A stretch of DNA of 64,000 nt, taken from contig NW_005434579.1 in assembly GCF_000315625.1 (NCBI RefSeq), positions 91,370-155,369 on the forward strand, read 5' to 3'. The notes beneath the pieces were generated by a model. The model had not been told where the DNA came from, did no database searches, and worked only from the letters and a program-made list of their open reading frames with translations. The translations under genes and the position numbers were made by a program. Below, piece after piece: positions 11,938-23,673 of this stretch (the stretch's first letter is position 1; each line of letters begins with the position of its first letter). The DNA comes from Guillardia theta CCMP2712. Its lineage: Eukaryota; Cryptophyceae; Pyrenomonadales; Geminigeraceae.

Positions 11938-12353
11938 TGCAAAAATCGGTCCTCGTTCGATAATTTCTTTCTATTTGATTCAGAATGTTGTTTGTAATGT
12001 ATAGATGTTGCTTGTAACTATACACTTGCTACTGTTCCTGGCCACTCGCTATCCCATCGACTGGCTTCTACTTCTTGAACTCGGGTGAACACAACATCTG
12101 GCGACGGCACGCGCATCCATATCTATATCAACAGTAACCACACGAGTTCTTCAGCACAGACATCTGGCAACCTTTAGCTTCTTGTCTTTCCATACGCCCT
12201 TTCCCTTCCATCAAACCGTCAGTGACTCTAGCAATAAGGCAACTCTTCCTTCTTACCTGCAAGTACAGTCTCAGCTGTCGTTCTCTATCCCGACGATCAA
12301 TTTTCTGTCGACAAATCAGTCTTGAAGATCTGAGCATGAGGAGTCAAGGTCTC
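11938..12353. other. Spacer between convergent genes
   Basis: No motif is recognised here. A possible last exon of the minus-strand FYR/bromodomain gene (IFKTDLSTEN, stop at 12297-12299) could use the GTAAG donor near 12360. Otherwise the region appears non-coding. Confidence 0.4.
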
Positions 12354-14590
12354 CTAATCTCTTACAAGAATCACGCTAGCAGGCAGCAAGTCTGGCATGC
12401 ACACGTCGGTTTTCAGTTTCCCGAAGAATCGATTGGTACTCGACGCCGCGCTTGTGCTGTTTGCCTTCCATCGCGACTTGATGACATCTTCTGTTTGCTC
12501 CCATTTGTCAAGAAGAATGCAGACTGAGCCAGAGCTCTTGTCCACTTCTACCACAGTTCCTTTTCTCCAGAGAAATTCAGCAGGATCGAGTACCAGCACC
12601 GCCTCGTTCATCAGGTCCTCTGCCTTGTGGAAAAATCCTCGCGACTCTCTGACAGCCTGGACAAAAACTTTGAGTGCACATATAGTCAAACAAGGATTCA
12701 CTACCGGATCATGTACGCGATCTGAGAACAGCTCTTCGAATGAGTTTGAAATTTCTCTTGCCATGATGGTAGCGTCATCCTGTTCCCCACTATAATACAG
12801 GCAGTTTCGCCATACCTACCGGGTGGATGTTGATGATGTTTGAGTATCACAACACGTACCTGGATCACATCAAACCGGACTTGATGTGGATTCATGTACT
12901 TCCCATCGTTCAGCTTTTGCTGTATCGTCCCGAGGTCCATCGGTCGTTTGACTTTCTGGGAGTAGTTTTCCAATTCGCTAGTGGCTGTAGCGATGGGCTC
13001 TAGAAAGGGCCATGCACAGACATGTCCCGTGATATCCTGCCAAACACGCTCATGGCCCATCCCTTTCATCGCTCCGCTCCCACACCTTCAGGAGCGCTTT
13101 ACACTCTGCCATCGGGCTGACAGCGATAGCACGACAAATCCTCATACTGAAGGTCGGAGGAGGAAGCTTCGCAGCCGGGGGTCGATTGTTGCTCCATTTC
13201 TTATAGTTGTTGCAAAATGCAGCTCCTGGCAAATTTTCGATGAGAGAAGTTATCTGTTCATATCCTTCTAGTCCAAAAAACTTCTCGCCGCTCATTTCAC
13301 TGTAGAAACATCGTCACAGGCTCGTAGATGGAGCTAAGAATTTCCTTTCCTGCGAATTTTGACAGATACTTGCGATAATACTTCACTAGCATTATTTCCA
13401 GCCATCCTTTTCTCTGGATTATCAAGAGGAGTGATTCCTGCATCATTGTGAAAATTCAACTAAGTAAGCCTCACAATCCTTACGAAATAATGGTTGAGTG
13501 CCACAGTGCATTATCTCACAGGAAAATCTAGATGGTTTACCATCTTGACGAGTCTTGTAGGTCCTTATTGCCTGCACACATTCAAAGTCTCAATTGTGTT
13601 TTGATCAGCAGATCTGTAAAAAGATTGTACCCTGTACCCGACGGGGAAAATATGCGTTTCGTCATGAAAGTGTTTATGGCTTGTTATGATTTCACCCAAG
13701 CTCTCAAGAACTAGTTTTCCTTCTTCGTTGTATATTGGTAGAGAATATTCTCCTAGCAGGCGATTTGGAGCATCTATGCATAGTGTGTCAAAGCAGATTT
13801 TCCACAGAACTCTTGACCTTGTCTGTAAGAAGCGTTCTTTCCATTGTTGTACTGCAATTCTACCTTTTCCCATGATAGATAATGAGCGTCGCTCAATACG
13901 GATTGAGAAACATCATTCGTTTTTGCTAGATGCTCCAAAATCTAGAAATCGGGCAAAAGAGTTAGGCTTCTACTTCACTTGAAATTAGATCGAGTAGACC
14001 TCTTGCAATTTAGTGAATTTTTCTCCCGTTGGTGCTAGAAACAAGAACATCTTTGCATCATCAACGCTGTAAAAGAGAAAATATCTCATGGTTTCTCTAT
14101 CAAAATCGCACATTCTACCTGGAATGCATGATGCGGCAAGTCCACCCCCGGATTTGGAGGTCTGGACCTCCAAAATTCAAGATCTTTGACCTTAATTCTA
14201 TCATGGCACGGTCCTGAGTAATCTTTTCAGCTCCGTCGTCTGTTGCTGTTGGCGATGATTCATGAGTATCAGAGATCTTTCTCTTGTTCGATTTTGTGCC
14301 ACTTCCATCTTGAGCTTGTGCCTCCAAACATACCGCATTTGAGAGACTGGCCCGATTTCCTGCAGCTTTCACAAGAGCAGCTGCTAGTTGAGAATCTTCA
14401 AGATCTTGGCTGTCAACTTCTACATCCACTTGTGTGACCGTCGTAGATGCAGCAGCAGTGGCATTCGAAATTGATCCTGCAGGTGTCAGGTAAGAACCCA
14501 CGATCGATGCTTTTGAGCAGCACCTTCAACATCGCCCCCTTCACTGTCACTCGAGGTTGTCAGTCCTGAATCAGCCTGCGCACTCTTCAT
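12354..14590 (-). CDS. FYRN-FYRC-bromodomain chromatin protein
   Basis: The start ATG at 14588-14590 gives MKSAQADSGLTTSSDSEGG. A 47-base GT-AG intron then joins an acidic/Ser-rich region (GSISNATAAASTTVTQ). The FY-rich N-terminal half is LGEYSLPIYNEEGKLV to DETHIFPVGYRVQSFYRS near 13580-13790. FYRC follows (KFFGLEGYEQITSLIENLPG, AAFCNNYKKW) near 13190-13285. A bromodomain comes next: AWPFLEPIATATSELENYSQ, then KVKRPMDLGTIQQKLNDGKY, then the asparagine-bearing VGNRMTLPS helix near 12760-13000. The C-terminal part has VLDPAEFLWRKGTVVEVDKS. FYR domains occur in trithorax/MLL-type proteins, and bromodomains read acetyl-lysine, so a nuclear chromatin role is inferred. No SET domain or PHD finger is visible. 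The order FYR then bromodomain is the reverse of that in MLL. The 3' end could lie at 12297. Confidence 0.78.
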
Positions 14591-15798
14591 CGTGCGCCTT
14601 GATTGCAATCCTTTGCTCAATTCACAACACCGTTTGTCTCTGTTGCTCGTATCTTCACGGCATTGAACCTTCGGGGATTTCTGTTCGAACGAATTGCACC
14701 CAGCTCAAACACCTGCAACTACAAATTTCGTTCAGTGCCCCACCCTTTTCATTTCATTGAAAACATTCATGAGCTTTCTGATTTGTTGATCAATCAAAGC
14801 ATATCTCGGATACAGCAGACAGCAAAATTCTTCAGCTTGGAGGTAACTACGCTGTTCAATACATACAGACATTGTTGTCAGGAGTGAAATTGCAGAATGC
14901 ACTTTTAAGAATCAAGGACATCAATTTGGGAGATCATCTTGAGTGAATGGGATAATCATTCATGCGGATCTGTACATATTTTGTTCCAGGAGAGTGAGGT
15001 ATGTATCAGTGAGCAAGGGTGCGGGAGGATGGTTCAGAGAGAATGGGAGGGTCGCATGAACACATTGAAGGGCATGAAGACTGCAGCTGCCCTTCTTCAC
15101 TTCTACTCCATAGTCCGTGTATGTTCCGATGCCGCCATACTCCTTGCCGCACTCCCTCCCGCCATACTCATTGCCGCACAGCAAGGAGAACCCTCTGAGC
15201 AATTCGATGGGACCTAACTCATTTACAAATATCTATTTTCAAATTTGAATTTAACGAATGATATTTGGGCGATTATGAGCATAGAATCTGAAAAAGGAGT
15301 ATTGTAGTAGCTATCGGTTCAGCGACGATGATGCCTGGGGAGCCACGTTGCTTTGACGCCATGGTGAGAGGAGAGGAGAGGAGAGGAAGGGAGCGGAGCG
15401 AGGAGACGAGCAAGGGAGCGGAGCGAGGAGACGAGCAAGGGAGCGGAGCGAGGAGACGAGCAAGGGAGCGGAGCGAGGAGACGAGCAAGGGAGCGGAGCG
15501 AGGAGACGAGCAAGGGAGCGGAGCGAGGAGACGAGCAAGGGGAGGTAGGCATAGCGGGATGAGGATTTCAATGGGTTGAAAAAGGGTAAACTTGTGAGAT
15601 TGAATAAGAAGAGATCAAAGGAATGAGAGGGGAGGAGGGAGGAAGGAAGAGGGGAGGGGAGACTATCTGGTTGAGTAGGAAAAGAGAGCAGATTGCAGAG
15701 GCATCGGTAGGAGAAGTAAGCACAAAGATGCAAGATGGGCGAAGAATCGAGTATGAGGAGAAGCTGGAGAACTATCTACGAATAATGAATGGTGTATC
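14591..15798. other. Spacer with 25-bp tandem array
   Basis: No supported gene. An open frame at 14603-14887 (plus) has no recognisable features. At about 15131-15180 a short CCGCCATACTC-TTGCCGCAC unit occurs twice. The tandem array at 15387-15541 is listed separately. An A/G-rich stretch runs to about 15680. Confidence 0.5.
15387..15541. repeat. 25-bp tandem minisatellite, about 6 copies
   Basis: The unit, beginning AAGGGAGCGGAGCGAGGAGA and ending CGAGC, recurs exactly every 25 bases from 15387 to 15541, with essentially no divergence between copies. A GAGAGGA run precedes it. The unit length is not a multiple of three, and the open frames across it read as an artefactual Arg/Ser/Leu repeat. 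Confidence 0.95.
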
Positions 15799-18115
15799 TT
15801 ATGACTTTGCACAGAATTCGCTCAATACATCAATAGAGTAAACTGTGATGAATCTTTAGTCGAATGTCAATTTCATTCAAAACTTACGCTCAACGGTCCA
15901 TATGTAAAGAACAAGCTTTCACCACCATCTATGTACAGAACTTTCATTTCGATGTAGATCGCTCCTGCATCCTGAGACATTGCCAAGTCAAATGATGAAC
16001 ATGATGGCACGAGGACCTTCCTTGACTCTCTCACCTCAATAGCTTCACGAAACTCCTAGGATCAAAGCCTCGTCCAGACTTCTGCCTCTACACCCTCCAA
16101 CTCACACTTGCGTTACAAGCATCATCATCACTTCCTGACCTGCAAGATCTCTTGGGGAATTCTCAAAACGCTGCTGCCCGTCACTTCCTCTTCGCTCAGC
16201 AGAGGATTCCTGCCGACGTTGAGATCCTCCAGTCTCTCGCATCTGTGCAACGCCATGGGGATCTAAAGTACCGAGACTCACACTAGCCTTCCCCAGCTCC
16301 TCTTCCTCTGCTTCTCTGCTCCGGCCCACCTGCCCTCATTGCTCCCTTCTCTTCCTTGCTCACCTCTTTGATCAAGTTGGAGAACAGGTTCAAGTACTGC
16401 AGGTACTTCAAATCTCCCACTGCCTGCAGAAGCACAAATTCATCTGGGACAGATGAGACGGACAAGTGATACCTGTGGAATCTCAGAGATTTGGTTGAAG
16501 GACAGAGCTAGCGTGACAAGTCTTGTGTGTTTTGATATGTAATCAGGAATGATTTTGATGTTGTTCCTGTCAAGAAATCGTCAGCACATTCGCTGCGCTC
16601 AGTACAACATTCATCGTTCCTTGACAGGGAGAGGGCTTCAAGGTACTTCATGTTACTCAGCGCATCCGGGATCTCACTGATCAAATTCCTATCCAAGTAC
16701 AAGAAGGCCAGGACTGCACTTGCGATCAGACAAGGCTCACAAGAAGGACTAGGACTCGTTTACACTCATATTCTGGATTCTTCCAGATGACATTCGGAAC
16801 CTGCAATGACGTCAACGTTCATCAAGATCAGCAAACGCTGACACCTGCTGGATCTCCTTCTCCTGCCAATTCAGGCTCTGCAACAAGAGGATGTCAGCGG
16901 GGGATATGCAGCGGCTGCCATGACCAGATGGCCTCGTTGCTCCTCTTTGTCCTCCTCGACTGGTTGCGCTGCTGTGCTGTCTGACCAGGAGCTCTCAGAT
17001 GCAGTCAAAGACAAGCGTAAGGACCCAAGTGCGGGAGCTCGGCCGACTGAGCTTGCTGGATCCTCGAGGGGATGTCCTGGTCCTGTGACGGTTGTTAGGC
17101 AGACGTCGCAGGGGACGCGCGTCAGACGTGGTGGGGAGGGATGGAGATGTTGGAGGGACAGGTTTGTAGCTCAAAGCCCTGCCTCTCCGTCGGGTGAAAC
17201 CTCCTGTCCCGGTGGAGCCTTTCATTCCGCAAATCTGCGCTCAGCCCCAGCACAGCATTCCGCTGGATGTGTCCGGCTTGTAGGCTGAACCAAAGTCAGC
17301 TGTGCTCTCACACACAGCCAAGGGATACTTGCTGATCCAAAGATGGACGTCACTTTTCGAGCTCGCTCGGAACGTCAGCGTTGTCCGCTCTAATATCACC
17401 TGAAACTTGCAGGTATCCTGCGGCCTTTGGGTTGAGACCTTGTACGTTGAGCTCGCAAGAGGAGGACGAGGACGAGGAGCAGGAGAAGGAGGGAGGAGGG
17501 AACAGGGAGGAGGGAGGAGGAGAACCTTGTCAGCCGTTAGCACGTAGATAATGCAGCTTCTGGTCATATCAACAATCCGAGCAGGCCTGGGGACGCAAAT
17601 CTCTCAGACTCGCTTACGTCATCAACTCACTCACCTCATCCTCTCAAGACTGTCAGCGAGTGCGGCCTCCAGCTCCCCCACCGTCTTCTCAAGTCTCCTC
17701 GCCTTCTTCACATTCGCCTTTGACGTCGCGTCCGACCTCGCCTGCCGCTGGCGTCACACAACAGGCGAGAAGCTGACATGCTCGCCTTGATGGCAGCGAT
17801 GCTCGAAGTCGCTGCGGAGAGGTTGTGCTCTATCGACTCCTTGTGATGCCGCAGCTTGACCTGATCGTCCCAGAAGAACTTGAGCTTGCCGTACACGTTC
17901 TCCTCGTCTGCCCACATCTCGTCAGACCTCATCTCGCTCGCTCTCGCTCTCTCTCTCAGACTTGCCGTACTGGCCCGAGCAGTACTGTACCCACACCTTG
18001 TCCCAAGTCCGACGCTCCTCCCCTTCTGTACGAACAAGTAGCCATCCTGCCGCAAGCAACTTAGCAACTCTACTCCCCCGCTCCTCGTACCTTGAAGGCT
18101 GATCACTTCCTCCAT
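15799..18115 (-). CDS. PH-domain / coiled-coil / leucine-rich-repeat protein
   Basis: The ATG at 18115 begins MEEVISLQ; a phase-1 intron joins GWLLVRTEGEERRTWDKVWV, a typical start of a PH domain. After a helical region (QVKLRHHKESIEHNLSAATS, RRLEKTVGELEAALADSLER) comes a PH-like end, CKFQVILERTTLTFRASSKS then DVHLWISKYPLAV. A Pro/Arg-rich linker leads to LRRs: SLNWQEKEIQQVPNVIWKNP, FLYLDRNLISEIPDALSNMK, YLEALSLSRN, LVTLALSFNQISEIPQ, AVGDLKYLQYLNLFSNLIKE and CERLEDLNVGRNPLLSEEEV. The tail exon (AGAIYIEMKVLYIDGGESLF, then YSIDVLSEFCAKS) stops at 15799-15801. PH domains bind phosphoinositides or proteins and LRRs bind proteins, so a membrane-recruited scaffold is inferred. The apparent coiled coil inside the PH domain is odd. 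Confidence 0.7.
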
Positions 18116-18570
18116 CTCTACGCGCCTTGCTCCTCCTCGGCCCTAGGCTGCAACATGGAAGGAGACTGAGGCTCAGGAGAGCTGCTGCTGCGTCTCATGG
18201 TGGGCGAGGAGCGAGCGGGTAGGAGCAATGGGGGCCCTACTCGAAAAGGATGGAAATGGAAATCTGGAGCGCTAGGGAAGGCCCAGGGGCAGGGGGGGGA
18301 GGGGAAAGAGAGAATCAGACAGGAAGGAGAACGAGAGGGATGATGAAACATGGAGGCAGACAACTTTGACACGAACAGTTCAAGTCAGCAGAATCACCCG
18401 ACGGAACAGGAGCCAAGGGCATAGCACGACAGGGGTCAGGTGAAGGAGCATACACTGAGCCTTCGCCACGAGAGGTCGATCACGGATGGTTTACTATCCT
18501 TGTTTCACGCTTAAGAATATGCGGATGCAACGTGGAGATGATCAATCCCCACGCGGACGTCTTTGACCCT
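18116..18570. other. Intergenic spacer
   Basis: About 455 bases between the start of the PH-LRR gene and the stop of the V-ATPase gene, both minus strand. It probably holds the promoter of the former. No specific element is recognised. Confidence 0.5.
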
Positions 18571-20873
<2,303 letters not shown>

Positions 20874-22854
20874 GTCTGCGCAAGAGGAGCCTTTCAGAAC
20901 TTCGAGATAGATTAAAAAGTTAAGACGTTCACAGTATGCCAAAGGAACATCCCGCCTTACTATATCTACAACTTGCACAACGAAAAATTACGACATGACA
21001 GACATGAGCGATTCGTGAGCCCTGTCAACCATCTCTAAATGCGCTGAATGAAATAAGCTTTGCTCCTAAGAACATTACATAATTGGGATGTGCTCTCGCG
21101 TTTGGGGATTGCACCTATCAAAGAACAAGAGTTGAAGGTTCCTAGTATGTACACGTACGCACGCTCAGTCATTCAATCTGGATCAACATGGTAGCGCCGT
21201 GAATTGTGAAGAAGAAGAGAGAAGAGGGGTGCAGGGAGCACGGAGAGGCAGGAAGCATCTGGTTGACAAGCACTGGCGCAACGCGGCATGGCGAGGGCGA
21301 GAAGCGACGGGGGAACATTGTCATCACGCAGGGGGAAGGTCGGCATGAGAGGCAGCGGGCGAGGAGGAATACCTCAACCAACTTGGCATTTCGTAAAACA
21401 TACATTTTAGTTGGTATGGACAATTGATTGCAATATACCTTTTAAATGACAGATCAACAACTAATCCTGATTTTATTATACAAAAAAGCATTTATAAAAT
21501 ATCGTTTTGTACACGAAATGGATAGGATCTCTAGCTTATCAAATATTTTCAATACTGATTATTTATAAATGTTTTATCAATATCAAAAACTTTACTCAAG
21601 TTATTATAATTAAGTACTGAGAGAATTGGTATGCCTAAAGGGTGTAGGAGTTCTAGACACGCCAACTTGGAATGGGAACTGAATTTGGTCTTCTACGCCC
21701 CGGCAGTTTTACATCTGTATGGAGTTTTTAATATTAGTACCAGAGTTTTAAAAAGAGAGAAGATTTTTTTTTCATTGAAAGAGAGGGGACTAGTCTGATA
21801 TCACAAATAAATATTATAAAAATTAACTGTATTTTATTGTACAAAAACAATGTACTTTTTTGTATGAACTATAATGTTTGTTTATACACAGATAGTTGCT
21901 GTTGTATCATCATAATAATGTTTTATCGCCTACCTCTGGAGCAGAAAAATACTTATTAAAAATACTGACCGTTATCCTTGATTGTAATGTAGTAACGGAG
22001 GTGTGGTTCACCGGCTTTCGCGGATTTCTCTCAAGATTGACCCGACAGTATGAGGATTCAAGTCAAGTATGAAGATCAGCAGCGGTCGTATGGCGAAGGA
22101 GCAAGCAGACGTTGCGACTCAGTATGACCAGAGAGTCAGCGACAGCTGGCAGTAGCATGACGATGAAGAGTGAACGGAAGGACATGGAGGGGGCTTTGCG
22201 CCAGATGAGAAGAGATAGGAATTAGCTTGTTGAACGCTACTTTTACCTGAGACGAAGCCACGTTGAGGTGCGACTTCGTGATAAGGGCGAAGATTCGAGC
22301 CTCAGATCGGGCAGAAAGAGAGGAGGGCAAGAAGCATGGGACCAGACTCTGACAGGAGCTCATGTAGGTGCTGACCTGGAGCCTCCCTACATGCTCTCAC
22401 CTAGCAGGTAAAGACTACATGCTCCTGCAGCTTTGATGTGTGACCCGTGTGATGGAAGGGGGGCAAGGATCCTTGCGGATGGCAGGACTGCCATCAGCGA
22501 GCTAGACAGGAGCACAGTACAGGCGAGCAAACGAATCGGCGTTGCAGGAGCATCGTCACTGGGTATGGAGACTGGGTGGGGGAAGAAGCTTGCTCCTAAA
22601 TGTATCTGGTCAGTTTTCTTCGAGGTGACAGTGATCAGGAGCAAGGGATGTATCGTCGTAGGATTGGCGGTACAACAGCTCAGGATCCAACGCCCTGCTC
22701 TCCCTCACCCTCGTGCTGGCAGAGGTACAGCCCGACAAACGCGCAAGGGTGGCTCTTTCATAGCAAGTCGATCTCGTACGGGGCAGGTGAGATTAGAAAC
22801 ATGTTCAGCATGCGAGGGATCATGTGGCTGCAGAGCCAAATTGCCTCGAACCTG
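20874..22854. other. Spacer with AT-rich island
   Basis: Upstream of the V-ATPase gene to about 21400 the composition is ordinary. From about 21400 to 22010 it becomes strongly AT-rich with no long reading frame. From 22040 to 22854, minus-strand frames such as ARSEARIFALITKSHLNVAS near 22220-22310 look protein-like, but could not be joined into a gene. Confidence 0.5.
21400..22010. other. AT-rich island
   Basis: About 600 bases of AT-rich sequence, unlike the balanced or GC-rich surroundings. The word TTTATT(A/G)TACAAAAA occurs twice, near 21470 and 21835. A small hairpin (TACAAAAA ... TTTTTGTA) sits near 21840-21865. There are no coding features and no clear terminal repeats. Confidence 0.6.
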
Positions 22855-23494
22855 TCAGCCATTCGTCTTCCAAGACGGGGAAATCTTCGACGGGGCCCCT
22901 TGGCAAGAAATTTGCCCATGTCCCTGCAGTGTCGCAGTTCTGACGGTCCAGCAGTGGCCGGTGACGTCATCATCTGTGGTGTGCGAACTATCCATGGGTC
23001 CTGCTCCTTTCCTCTCCCCGTCCTCTATCGACTTGACGGGCTGCGCTGCCAGGGGGTCGGCAGAGATCTTCTTCAGTCGCAACGGGGTCCAGGAGGCGTC
23101 AGTACGGGACACAGAAGTTATCAATCAGTTGACCAGCTCGACGGAGTCTTCCTTTCTGTACCCGACAGTCCAAGTCCATGTCGACTGAGTCCGGTCGTCC
23201 CGCTGACGGGCCCGCAGATCTCCGACGGAGAAGTCGTCGTCATCGAGACATCCGATGATGTGCAAGGTAGTCGAGCTGCGCAGAGCAGAACGTCCCGAGT
23301 CGATCACGGTGGACTTGTCTGCACACCATCAGTTGCCATCGACTCAGGTGGACCTGCCAGTATGGCAGAAGTCTTGGATGATGCAGCCTGTAGGAATAGG
23401 AGGCTCCCTCTACCTTGGAGAGTACAAGGCGGAGGTAGAGCCCTGTCGCTACGCTGATAGCAGTTGAATCGTGATTCAGGTCTCGGTCAACCAT
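22855..23494 (-). CDS. Unrecognised protein, divergent from the SPRY-PDZ gene
   Basis: The ATG at 23492-23494 begins MVDRDLNHDSTAISVATGLY. Two introns in consistent phase join LRLVLSK to AASSKTSAILA and then to KSTVIDSGRSALRSSTTLHI, IIGCLDDDDFSVGDLRARQ and STWTWTVGYRKEDSVEL. A further exon (KISADPLAAQPVKSIEDGER to SWKTNG, stop at 22855) is plausible. The clean phase agreement and protein-like composition support a real gene. No family is recognised. The open frames on the plus strand over this interval are antisense to it. The start lies only about 180 bases from the start of the plus-strand SPRY-PDZ gene, so the two probably share a bidirectional promoter. Confidence 0.5.
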
Positions 23495-23673
23495 GATGTC
23501 ATGACGGCTGATTTCAAGTCAAGGTAGTGCTCCTGTGACCTGCTCATCTGCTGCTCCTGGTTGTCGAGAGTTTCTGACTTGTTTCCTGCTCGTGCTCTTC
23601 GTTCCTTTCGATCATCTCACTATCTCCCCGACGTTTCTCGGCCTCTTCCGCGCTTTCGATCTTTGCGCTCAGC

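Noticed and set aside
21400-22010. Possible DNA transposon in the AT-rich island
   Set aside because: No terminal inverted repeats, target-site duplication or transposase frame could be seen.
22433-23457. Two long overlapping plus-strand frames (251 and 285 residues)
   Set aside because: They are antisense to a minus-strand reading with consistent intron phases, have no recognisable features, and overlap each other in different frames.
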